Assembly (NCBI GenBank): GCA_013289665.1
Contig: JABCZN010000002.1
Coordinates: 1 to 64,000, forward strand
Direction: 5' to 3'
Length of the DNA: 64,000 bases
Source of the DNA: Acidobacteriota bacterium
Lineage (GTDB): Bacteria > Acidobacteriota > Terriglobia > Acidiferrales > UBA7541
The translations under genes and the position numbers were made by a program. Below, in pieces: positions 1 through 7,374 of the stretch. The notes under the pieces were generated by a model. The model saw only the letters and a program-made list of their open reading frames with translations, was not told the DNA's origin and did not search any database. The number at the start of each line of letters is the position of its first letter. Position 1 is the stretch's first letter.

Positions 1-7
1 GATCGAC

Positions 8-290
8 TTGCGGCGTGCAAGAGGAAAAACCTATGAGGCTGGTGCAAAGTTGGATTGGCACAGTCATCCGGGCGGTCAGGTTCTGCTGATCACCGAAGGT
101 GCTGGCTACTATCAGGAACGACGGAAGCCCGTTCCAACGCCCAGAAGGCGCCGGGAAGGAAAAGCCGCCCGACGGCTGGGCCACCCGCCTGGAGAGCATC
201 TCCCCGGCGGAGGACCCGAGATGGCGATTGGACCCATTTCCTCAACCGATGGACCTGGCGTTCCAACGATAATGAAGATAATCGTAAAGC
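8..290 (+). pseudogene. Degraded cupin-domain protein remnant
   Basis: The first ~45 codons read as the core of a cupin of the (R)-cupin/quercetinase-like type: a stretch like YEAGAKLDWHSHPGGQ, holding the metal-binding HxH, followed by VLLITEGAGYYQERRKPV. After about position 135 the frame loses all similarity, while the next frame shows a weak HWHGASP-like segment (around AWRASP) ending in DGDWTHF. This pattern fits one or more frameshifts and later decay. The gene may also start upstream of the window. The cupin assignment rests on motif memory only; the decay is visible as the loss of the second cupin motif in frame. Confidence 0.5.
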
Positions 291-764
291 CGTAAGGACT
301 ATCAATGAACCCGTCACGAACAACACCGCCCTTCGTCAAACGCGCTCATAGTGATCACATAGTAGTTCACGTTCAGGGGGATGCTTTGTCCGCCCAGCTT
401 GAGGGGTTGGGTTTTACAAGAGTGTCCACAGCGGACCGAGAACTCCAGATTGGAACTACATCGAAGGAAGCCTCAGTGGTCACTGCAAAACCGGCCATGG
501 AAGGTCAGGTCAAACCCGGCCAATAGAATCTGCCCAAGACATAGGTTGTTGTATCCTGTCGTGCCAGCTTGACGCAAGTGGTAGAGCGCGGGGAGGTCAA
601 TTTCTGCGTGAGGGCCGTCGCCCACTCGCGATTTGCGACGAAGTTCCATTGACGGTTCCCTTCTGTCGTTTAATCACAGTCGGAAGACGAAGAAACCCGT
701 CAGTTGCTTGCAATGATGAGCCCCACTGCGATTACGATACCGGATTGCCAGGATCTGATATCTC
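291..764. other. Interval without a confident gene
   Basis: The only frame of note is 305-526 (+), 73 codons, starting MNPSRTTPPF. It matches no family I recognise and has no clear ribosome-binding site. The rest, 527-764, shows no repeat, hairpin or coding signal that I can support. It is probably decayed sequence linked to the cupin remnant just upstream. Confidence 0.4.
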
Positions 765-1223
765 ATGCCCAAGGGAAAATCAAAACCCGACGAAGTGCCG
801 GGGCTGAAACGAGGCATGCCAATGGGAGTTCTTTGGACAGTTTGGCCGTTGGACGATCAAATGAAGTCTTGGCTCGACTCGACTGGAATCAAGTACCCAA
901 AGGAACCTTCTCGCTTTCCTACTGGCCGTGAAATAAAAGACGTAGTTCGGGGCCTCGTAGGCTTCAATGTTGAAATTAACGACAACGGCGTTGACTCTTA
1001 TTGGCAAGCATCAATCGTCTCAAAGCAAGGTGGGACCGGTGAATGGACGCTACTCAACATTACTGAATACTCTGGCGACGACGCCGAGCAGAAGCTTTGG
1101 TTCGAAAAGGGTTGGGAAAGCCTAATTACTTCGATTCTTCGTGAGTTATCGAAACACTCAGGACCGTTGGTCCTTATCCCCGATGTTGGCGGCGATCCAA
1201 TAATAATTTCGAACGAAACATGA
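765..1223 (+). CDS. Hypothetical protein, 152 residues
   Basis: Soluble, with no signal peptide or membrane segment. The N-terminus is basic (MPKGKSKPDE) and the C-terminal half is mixed alpha/beta (WTLLNITEY, LWFEKGWESLITSILREL, GPLVLIPDVGGDPIII). The composition is that of a real protein, unlike the overlapping frames. I do not recognise the family. It lies next to an Imm49-type immunity gene on the opposite strand, so an immunity or stress-protein role is possible, but that is context only. ATG at 765 is used; a second in-frame ATG lies at 819. No strong Shine-Dalgarno is visible for either. Confidence 0.55.
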   Translation: MPKGKSKPDEVPGLKRGMPMGVLWTVWPLDDQMKSWLDSTGIKYPKEPSRFPTGREIKDVVRGLVGFNVEINDNGVDSYWQASIVSKQGGTGEWTLLNITEYSGDDAEQKLWFEKGWESLITSILRELSKHSGPLVLIPDVGGDPIIISNET

Positions 1224-1393
1224 ATCTCTGCTAACCCCGTATGGTCAAAATCGTCATCCGGGATGTTTCCCCCAGAACATCTCCAGGAAGCCGGAATGAA
1301 TTCGCGACGACTATTCCCTGGCCTCGGCGACGTGCCGCTTCGAACATCGCTTCCGCATTGATCCTCAGACTAAATGCGCTCTGCGGCCTCAGA

Positions 1394-2179
1394 TCATAGG
1401 AATCCGTACCGATCGTCGTACCGTTGCAGCGGCTCCATCGGCAACCATTCGGATGGGATGTATGGCGAATCGACCCGAACCTCGTATCCGTGGAACCAGG
1501 CAATCTTGGTGTAAATCACTGCCGCGGTGGAAATCAAATCCGCCCCGTAGCCGCTGTCATCGTTGTTGCGCGCCTTGACCATCTTGGGCGTTACGAGTTT
1601 GTGCAACGCTTCGGTCATCGTTCCGACATCGCGATGGGCCAGCGCCAGATAGAATTCGTGATCCGGCAGATACTTTTGCTCCGAGGCCGCACGCGGAGGG
1701 GTGCGCATGACCCTCTCGCAACGCTCGATGAGACGGTGCCACTCGCCACGCAATGCGACAACCGCCTGGTACGCCCAAAAATCATATGTGGTCAGTTTCT
1801 CCACACGATCCAGGCAATAGACTTGGTCGTAATGGGCAAACCATTCGATCAGCGAGCGGTCATTCGACACCAGCGGCTTGATGAGCTTCAGCATGTTCGA
1901 GCCGGATCCCTGTTTGTCCTCCTCCATCTGGTACCACTTGCGATCCAGTTTGGCGGCCGTATGGAACCATTGCCGCATCGACGTCAGATCTCGCTCCTCG
2001 AACCAGGCATAGAACCCACTGGCTTCCGCATGACGCGACAATGACATCAAGCACGCTCTCGGGTTACCGAGGCCGTTCTCGATATTGCGGAGGAGCTGAT
2101 CGAGCTTGAATCCCACATCCAGATGCGATTTGATGTGGGCAATTCGCTTGACTCGCTCCGGACTCAGTTCCCCATTCAT
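1394..2179 (-). CDS. Imm49-like immunity protein
   Basis: A 261-residue, mostly alpha-helical soluble protein. The C-terminal ~90 residues resemble the Imm49 family of polymorphic-toxin immunity proteins: a HEFYLALAHRD segment, then RNNDDSGYGADLIS, and the end GYEVRVDSPYIPSEWLP followed by PLQRYDDRYGFL. Imm49 proteins are known to protect against toxins delivered by neighbouring cells. No toxin with an RHS, PAAR or similar carrier is visible nearby, so this is an orphan immunity gene here. The ATG at 2179 is preferred to the TTG at 2197 because AGGTGG lies a few bases upstream of it. Family call from recalled C-terminal motifs, not a search. Confidence 0.65.
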   Translation of the reverse strand: MNGELSPERVKRIAHIKSHLDVGFKLDQLLRNIENGLGNPRACLMSLSRHAEASGFYAWFEERDLTSMRQWFHTAAKLDRKWYQMEEDKQGSGSNMLKLIKPLVSNDRSLIEWFAHYDQVYCLDRVEKLTTYDFWAYQAVVALRGEWHRLIERCERVMRTPPRAASEQKYLPDHEFYLALAHRDVGTMTEALHKLVTPKMVKARNNDDSGYGADLISTAAVIYTKIAWFHGYEVRVDSPYIPSEWLPMEPLQRYDDRYGFL

Positions 2180-2298
2180 AGAACCACCTCGTACCAACGC
2201 AACATCGTGGACAGGGTATGTGCGCTTGAGGGGACCGTCAACTTGGTACTTAGTCGCATAGCCGGGATGAATAATGACGGTTCCAATTTTCCATCATG

Positions 2299-3280
2299 TT
2301 AGTTGGTGCCAGTCTGGATCAAGGACTGGCCGGAAACCGCGAGATCGTATCCGGTCCCGGCACGAACAAGGATATCGGCGCCCTTAATGAGCCATCCTAA
2401 TGTCGGTTGTGCTTCGGCCGTCGATTGGAGCTGGTCGGATGTTGGGCCACCTTTGATTTGCTGGATTTCACCAGTAACCGGAATTTGCTGGCCGTCCACT
2501 GCGGTGGCCGTATCGAAAGTGAACTCAAGGGTTGCGTGCCGGCCATATCCCCCTGCATTCTTAAAATCCGTCAGATGGCCCACGGCAAGGGCTCCACGCC
2601 GAAAAACAGTGGCGCCGTCCACCACAGCATCTTCGGCCACCTCAAACTGAATAGGCCGCCCGACATTGCCCTTCTCATAATCCTTAGAGTACATCGGGGC
2701 GAAAAGCAGTACTTTCACAGGTGTTCCTGCCGGTAATGTAATGGCTCGCGCAGAACTACTTTTCTCCGGGGCGTCTCCCCGCGGATTTTTTGACGGGTCG
2801 TTCGTGCCCAATAGCTTTACAAGGCATTCTGTTTCCGCAGCGAGGGGCCCGGCGTTGGAACCTTTATGGCCCATAAAGCCCGTCCTAAATTCGATTGAAA
2901 GCTGCGACCCTATGCGTCCCCGCCTGGTTGGCTTCCTTCATGTCGACAAAGACGGGGCCGGAGATGATACCTGCGTCGAGTCCGCGGCCTCCGGCATCAA
3001 CGCTCGTCTGCCGGAGGCTGTGTACTCGCCTTATGTCCTGCATGGCTTCGATGTGAAGCCCCTGATCTTTGCGAACTATATAGCCAAGCGCCGGCAGTAC
3101 TTTCAAGAGGTCTTGCTTCACAACTTCAGGAGAAGCGGAAAGAAATCGCTCGTCGGTTTTCGGACCGTCCGATGATTGAAGAACTGTAACGCCGCAAGGC
3201 GGAGTCTGTGCACGAAGAGATAGCGGGGATACGATTGCGAGAAACAATACGATTACTATGGACACGATTGCGGTGCGCAA
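2299..3280 (-). pseudogene. Secreted acidobacterial protein, frameshifted
   Basis: Two minus-strand frames belong together. The first starts at the TTG at 3280, which has AAAGGAGGG about 9 bases upstream, and encodes a signal peptide (hydrophobic VSIVIVLFLAIVS, then SLRAQ) and a domain ending VFVDMKEANQAGT. It then runs to a stop at 2885. The other frame continues with GSQLSIEFRTGF into MGHKGSNAGPLAAETECLVKLL and a C-terminal domain with the pattern LPAGTPVKVLL, FEVAEDAVVDGATVFRRGALA and GYGRHATLEF. Joining them near 2908-2915 gives one continuous protein of ~325 residues. The function is unknown; proteins of this layout are recurrent periplasmic proteins in Acidobacteria. The break is either a real mutation or a sequencing error. 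Confidence 0.65.
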
Positions 3281-3411
3281 CTCTTGCGACCCTCCTTTGG
3301 TCAATAAGTCTCAATTGGGCCAACGCGTCCTGGCCGCGCCATTCTATCTACAGCCCTATCTTATGATCAATACCAGGTAATACGGGCTACACTTTCCTCG
3401 GAGTATCTCGA

Positions 3412-5067
3412 TTAATTCCGCCCACGCTTGCTGCGCGCATAGATGAAATGCCTCACCTTGATAGGCTTCGATTCAAAACGACCCACGTTTTCCTCAAGGT
3501 CGCGGTCTCCTCTCGTCAATCGCTCGTGCTGTCGCAAGTGCTCCGCCCAAGATTCGACGATGAACGTTTCGACGTAGTACGCGGGATGCTCAGTATCGCG
3601 ATAGACGCCCCACCTTGATGCTCCGTCCCGCCGCCGCACTCGTGCAAATTTGTGGAGAGCCTCCAGGAACTCGTCCGCCTTCCTCTGCTCAACCTCATAT
3701 TCCACTGTAACCAGTACAGGTCCTTGACTTGGGTCTACTTCTCCGACCAGCATCGGTTTGCCCCAGTGATCCCAAGCCCCCAGATCCACAGGCGTATCCG
3801 GCAAGCGCGAAATCAAAACCAATATTGGACAAACGGCGGTGCCAATAGCCGCGCTAATCAAAGAAAAATGTGTACCCTGCCGGCCCGCGACATATCCCCA
3901 GAAAGCGCTGCCGGCTGTCCACGTTCCCATGTAGACGAGCATGAACACAGCCATTGCACGCGCGCGCACCCAGTCTGGCGCCAAGTTCTGCATAACCGTG
4001 GTCATCAAAGACATGATTGCGGTCCATGCAATTCCTCCGAACAAGATGGCAACGGACAGGAGTACTACGGATTTGAATGCGGCGACGCCCCAAAGCGACG
4101 CTGCAAAGACAGTGGTTCCCAGTGTGAGCAGCGCATCAGACGAGAACAAGGAACGTGTTCGTTGTAGCGCCATGGCTCCTAGCACAGCGCCAGCGCCAAA
4201 GACTGCTAGGAGCAACCCATAAAGTGTCGCGCTTCGTCGCAATTCGTGAGCGACGGTGGGCAGAAGCGCCCAAAACGCGCTTGCAAAAAACATAACGCAT
4301 CCGATTCGTCCAAGAACCGTCAGAATGTCAGGCGCGTTTCTTGTGTACCGAACCGCCGCGCGGATCGCACCCGACACGGTCTCTCGCAGCGGGCCTGGCT
4401 GATTTGGCGGTCGTTTCCACCGTGCAATCACCCACAGCACGCCGAGATACGATGCGGCATTCAGCCAAAACACTGTGCCAATTCCTGCTGCCACAATCAG
4501 AAATCCCCCGAGCGCAGGACCGAGCGCGCGGGCCAAATTAAATTCAATCCCGTTTAGAGCAATAGCCGGCATCAAGCCTTGTTGTGGGACCAGTTCTGGA
4601 AGGACCGCTCGCCAAGTCGGCGCTTCGAGCGCATCTCCGATCGACAAAGCAAGCGTTAAGAGGAGCAGCGCCCAAGGCGTAATTAAATGCAGCGCCGTCA
4701 GAATAGCGAGTGCTACCGCTACAGAAAACATCCATACTTCCGTCGTCAGTATCAGTTTCCGCCGATCAAAGATGTCCCCCAAAGCTCCTGCAGGCAGCGC
4801 GAGAAGAAAAAACGGAAATGCCGAGGCAGTTTGTGTCAGCGCCACAAGCAGCGGCCCGGCCCCTTGCGAAACCATCAGCCATGCGGCACCAACACCTTGC
4901 ATAAACGTGCCCATATCTGAGACCAGGTCCGCAATCAGCAGATTCCGGAACATAGGCAGGTGTAGCGGCCGCCATGTGCCCCATTCGGTTCCAACCTCGC
5001 TCGCGTGCGCTTGGGACAGACGTGTGGCGTCTGCAGGCATTTCATCACGCTGTTCTTGGTCGGGCAT
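3412..5067 (-). CDS. MFS_3-type exporter with C-terminal extension
   Basis: A 551-residue major facilitator protein of the MFS_3 (enterobactin-exporter-like) group. The N-terminus has the group signature WRPLHLPMFRNLLIADLVSDMGTFMQGVGAAWLM across TM1, followed by the loop motif GALGDIFDRRKL between TM2 and TM3. Twelve hydrophobic segments are apparent up to about residue 415. The last ~110 residues form a soluble domain (VTVEYEVEQRKADEFLEAL, HPAYYVETFIVESWAEHLRQHERLT) like the antibiotic-biosynthesis-monooxygenase-like tails found on many such transporters. It likely effluxes a small molecule; the substrate cannot be told. It stands alone, with the frameshifted gene downstream and repeat-rich DNA upstream. 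Confidence 0.9.
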   Translation of the reverse strand: MPDQEQRDEMPADATRLSQAHASEVGTEWGTWRPLHLPMFRNLLIADLVSDMGTFMQGVGAAWLMVSQGAGPLLVALTQTASAFPFFLLALPAGALGDIFDRRKLILTTEVWMFSVAVALAILTALHLITPWALLLLTLALSIGDALEAPTWRAVLPELVPQQGLMPAIALNGIEFNLARALGPALGGFLIVAAGIGTVFWLNAASYLGVLWVIARWKRPPNQPGPLRETVSGAIRAAVRYTRNAPDILTVLGRIGCVMFFASAFWALLPTVAHELRRSATLYGLLLAVFGAGAVLGAMALQRTRSLFSSDALLTLGTTVFAASLWGVAAFKSVVLLSVAILFGGIAWTAIMSLMTTVMQNLAPDWVRARAMAVFMLVYMGTWTAGSAFWGYVAGRQGTHFSLISAAIGTAVCPILVLISRLPDTPVDLGAWDHWGKPMLVGEVDPSQGPVLVTVEYEVEQRKADEFLEALHKFARVRRRDGASRWGVYRDTEHPAYYVETFIVESWAEHLRQHERLTRGDRDLEENVGRFESKPIKVRHFIYARSKRGRN

Positions 5068-5156
5068 GGCCGCACTGATTTATAGCATTAAGGGGGACAA
5101 GAGTGCTTGTAGCCTGATAATTTTGCGCAATGAGGTCTGCGCAGCAGGGTCGGTTT

Positions 5157-5200
5157 TTGGTCCATTCATTGTCCGATTTCTTGTTACGGACGGTTCCAAC
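5157..5200 (+). repeat. Diverged partial copy of the tRNA-associated repeat
   Basis: The stretch reads TTGGTCCATTCATTGTCC, then TTGTTAC and GGTTCCAA. It matches the start of the two longer repeats at 5302 and 6716 with several substitutions and stops before the tRNA-derived part. It lies in the same orientation, about 150 bp before the first full copy. Confidence 0.55.
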
Positions 5201-5301
5201 TCCCGATAAGTCGGCTGTAGAAAGTGATCTCCGCGCTCGACACCGACTCCCGGGCGACGCAGATTGCTTGGCGCGCCCTAAGTAGGTTTCTGCCGCTTTG
5301 A

Positions 5302-5464
5302 GGCAGAGTCCATATCTTGGTCCATTCATGGTCCAATAATTGTTACTTGGGGTTCCAAATCGCGGTTTTGGTAGCCATCCGTGCCGCGCAGTTTCAAGTA
5401 GATACCAAAAGTTGGTGCACTGTCACGGCAGAGGTCGCGAGTTCGAGTCTCGTCGTCCCCGCCA
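5302..5464 (+). repeat. Direct repeat A ending in a tRNA-Asp 3' fragment
   Basis: This ~160-bp repeat is shared with 6716-6879. Its last 45 bases (5420-5464) fold as the 3' part of a tRNA: anticodon loop CTGTCAC (GTC, Asp), 3' anticodon stem GGCAG, T arm GCGAG-TTCGAGT-CTCGT, 3' acceptor strand CGTCCCC, discriminator G and encoded CCA. The 5' half of the tRNA (a GGGGACG start and D arm) is absent, so it is not a functional tRNA. A tRNA 3' end copied this way is typical of an attachment site left by an integrating element. Confidence 0.65.
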
Positions 5465-5564
5465 TTCCCTCAGGGTTACCTATGTCTCAGGCCGCTCACA
5501 GCGAATATGTTTGACGCTTCTAATGCAGGAGCGTGGCGTTCAGACCGCGTATCATCAGTTTAGC

Positions 5565-5984
5565 TTAGCTAGACCAAGGATTGACCACCGGAACCGAAAG
5601 ATCCTCAAAATGCGATGTATTTCGTGTTGCGAGCTTTGCGTGCGAAGCAAGCACTATGCCGGCAATCATCGTGTCGCGCAATTCACCTGGACGTCCCTCC
5701 TTATGACGCACCGCCATCAGATCCCCAGCCTGTTGCGCGGCGGCCGTATCAAAAGGAGCGACTCGATTCTCAATCTTCTCAACCAGGACTCTCTCGAATG
5801 CCTGAAGCAAGGCCGAGCGTCGCTTCCCAATCGGCAGAATCTGCAATCCGTAACGAATTTCAAGGATCGTGATGGAAGTTGTCCAAATGGATGTGCGGGG
5901 TTGCTTGTCGAGCCAGTCGACAACACCTGCGTCGGGCGGGCGCCGCATGAGCGCAGAGAGAACGTTGGTATCGAGAACGATCAT
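5565..5984 (-). CDS. FitB/VapC-type PIN-domain toxin
   Basis: A 139-residue PIN-domain ribonuclease toxin. The N-terminus MIVLDTNVLSALMR carries the first acidic metal ligand (D5 with TNVLS), ITILEIRYGL the conserved Glu, and RDTMIAGIVLASHAKLATRN with HFEDL the later acidic residues. The end, VVNPW, is the usual FitB tail. It overlaps the antitoxin gene by four bases (5981-5984), the normal arrangement of a coupled toxin-antitoxin operon with antitoxin first. The toxin probably cleaves RNA when the antitoxin is degraded. Catalytic residues look intact, so it may be active. It lies between two tRNA-associated repeats, suggesting arrival with a mobile element. Confidence 0.92.
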   Translation of the reverse strand: MIVLDTNVLSALMRRPPDAGVVDWLDKQPRTSIWTTSITILEIRYGLQILPIGKRRSALLQAFERVLVEKIENRVAPFDTAAAQQAGDLMAVRHKEGRPGELRDTMIAGIVLASHAKLATRNTSHFEDLSVPVVNPWSS

Positions 5985-6229
5985 CGATCAAAGCGCGCAG
6001 GTTTGGTCTGGTATCCACGGAGTTCAGGGATGTCTTCTTCGAGTCCAACCTTGGCGAACAACGAGGCGATCTCCGTGCCAAGACCTCCTGCAGCAGCATC
6101 TTGTTCATTTACAGCATTTCGGAGAATGTCCCGGACTTCTTCCTCCATGCTCCGTCCATGCCGCGCTGCGCGCCGCTGCAGCCTTACCTTAACGTCTTTC
6201 TCGATATTTCGTACGACAAACTGGGCCAC
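5981..6229 (-). CDS. FitA-like ribbon-helix-helix antitoxin
   Basis: An 82-residue protein whose first ~45 residues form an Arc/CopG-type ribbon-helix-helix domain (FVVRNIEKDVKVRLQRRAA, then GRSMEEEVRDILRNAV), the StbC/FitA pattern. The C-terminal tail contains the toxin-wrapping segment ending in ELRGYQTKPARFD. It is upstream of, and overlaps, the PIN toxin gene. Antitoxins of this type bind the toxin and repress their own promoter; the region 6230-6300 upstream, which includes the short AT-rich palindromic stretch GATATCATGATATC, is a plausible operator. Confidence 0.9.
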   Translation of the reverse strand: MAQFVVRNIEKDVKVRLQRRAARHGRSMEEEVRDILRNAVNEQDAAAGGLGTEIASLFAKVGLEEDIPELRGYQTKPARFDR

Positions 6230-6241
6230 GTCTCCTCCTTC

Positions 6242-6260
6242 CCATGCGATATCATGATAT
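6242..6260 (-). promoter_or_regulatory. Palindrome upstream of the fitAB-like operon
   Basis: A perfect 14-bp palindrome, GATATCATGATATC, lies at about 6247-6260, just upstream of the antitoxin start at 6229. FitA-type antitoxins are known to bind palindromes in their own promoters, so this is a natural candidate operator. Only the symmetry and position are seen. Confidence 0.45.
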
Positions 6261-6329
6261 CATCCTTGGTCGGGACTGAACAGCATTCTTGAATCAAGTT
6301 GCCCATTTGAGGGGATATTCAAAATTCGG

Positions 6330-6695
6330 TTGCGACCGGAAGTTCGCCACAAATTCAATCGCCAAATGCAGCATGGCGATGCCGTCATATCGGTGATTAC
6401 CTATGGCGAGCTACATTACGGCGCAGAGCGAAGCCAACAACGCACACATGCTCTAGAGTCTCTCGGGCGCCTTGTATCTCTTTTGCCTGTGGTTCACTTG
6501 CCGGAGGAAGCGGCGACAGCCTACGGCGAGATTCGTGCAGCAATGGAGGCCCGCGGTGAGATGATCGCCGGCAACGATCTCTGGATTGCTGCTCACGCCA
6601 AATCCGCGGGGCTCACTCTCATAACCCACAATGAACGTGAGTTCAAGCGTGTCCCCGGACTTAAGCTCCAGAACTGGACCAGTCGTCGTCTTTGA
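6330..6695 (+). pseudogene. 5'-truncated VapC toxin
   Basis: The reading frame encodes the body of a VapC-type PIN protein: VISVITYGELHYGAERS with the conserved Glu, then EIRAAMEARGEMIAGNDLWIAAHAKSAGLTLITHNEREFKRVPGL with the later acidic residues and the usual ending. The first ~25 residues, which should hold the LLDTN metal-binding motif, are missing. The in-frame sequence upstream (ILESSCPFEGIFKIR) is unrelated. No antitoxin gene precedes it. It is best read as a toxin remnant, with no catalytic first Asp. Confidence 0.8.
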
Positions 6696-6715
6696 TCGCG
6701 CGAAATGAGTTGCAG

Positions 6716-6879
6716 GGCAGAGTCCATTTCTTGGTCCATTCATAGTCCAATATTTGTTACTTGGGGTTCCAAAACGCGGTCTTGGTAGCCATCCGTGCCG
6801 CGGAGAGTCAAACAGTTACCAAAGCATCGTGCACTGTCACGGCAGATGTCGTGAGTTCGGGTCTCGTCGTCCCCCGCCA
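6716..6879 (+). repeat. Direct repeat B ending in a tRNA-Asp 3' fragment
   Basis: Second copy of the repeat at 5302-5464, starting GGCAGAGTCCAT and sharing CTTGGGGTTCCAAA, GGTAGCCATCCGTGCCGC and the tRNA-derived end. The tRNA part is 6834-6879: CTGTCAC loop, GGCAG, T arm GTGAG-TTCGGGT-CTCGT and CCA at 6877-6879. The 3' acceptor strand has one extra C compared with copy A, and the T loop carries A to G. These changes show it has drifted. It is immediately followed by the integrase remnant on the minus strand. Confidence 0.65.
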
Positions 6880-7009
6880 TCTTTTCAAAGCACTTACAAT
6901 AGACCCAGAAATAAATCTGGGTCCGTTTGGGTCGGATAAGCCAAAAAGCACTCCGCCCGCGTCGCATTCCCTCGAACAACTTCAAGAACGCACTCCCCAG
7001 CATCAACTG

Positions 7010-7172
7010 CTTAATCAGAGTTGACTTGCTCGCCGACAGCAAACCACCCGGCAAGATCGCATCTACCAATTTCTCTTGGGCCAAGCGCTTGCTCTACGGC
7101 GTTGCTTGAAGATGCTTGTTCGTCACATGAAGGTTGCTGTGACGCAAGTAGTCGCGGATCGCCGCCAGACCA
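7010..7172 (-). pseudogene. C-terminal remnant of a tyrosine recombinase
   Basis: The minus strand reads AAIRDYLRHSNLHVTNKHLQ, then ATP, a TAG stop at 7094-7096, and in the same frame SKRLAQEKLVDAILPGG and LLSASKSTLI. This is the C-terminal pattern of phage-type integrases: a helix, HS-x-x-x-T, and the segment around the catalytic Tyr. Where I expect Tyr (NKYLQ) there is His. The in-frame stop, lost Tyr and missing upstream catalytic box show a dead fragment. It points towards the tRNA-Asp-like repeat B, the usual place for the integrase of a tRNA-targeting element. Confidence 0.6.
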
Positions 7173-7325
7173 GCTATTATGCTCGCCGATAATAAGGGTA
7201 TTTCTAAGAATTTAGTAAATGCTTCAAACCGCGGCCTCCATCCTTGGTGTATTCGTGTAGGCAGATTGGCCGTCGAGTGACATCTCGTGTTAGTGCTCGA
7301 TTGGGGAACCATCTGCGAGCGATTC

Positions 7326-7334
7326 TGGTATACT
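7326..7334 (+). promoter_or_regulatory. Extended -10 element before the S8 protease gene
   Basis: TGGTATACT gives a TGn extended -10 with hexamer TATACT. No good -35 at 17 bp is seen. It would start transcription near 7341, about 35 bases before the preferred ATG at 7375. Confidence 0.35.
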
Positions 7335-7374
7335 CGCGGCACTTTTGATCGCTTGGTTTCTAGGGCCTGACTAT

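Noticed and set aside
5420..5464. Functional tRNA-Asp gene
   Set aside because: The acceptor 5' strand, D arm and 5' anticodon stem are absent, so it cannot fold as a full tRNA.
5340..6257. 305-codon plus-strand frame
   Set aside because: It runs through the tRNA-derived repeat and antisense to the fitAB-like genes, which have clear families.
6740..7084. Minus-strand frame containing a GDDETRTHDICRDS segment
   Set aside because: This segment is the reverse translation of the tRNA-Asp 3' fragment in repeat B, a known source of false proteins. Only the integrase-like part upstream is kept.
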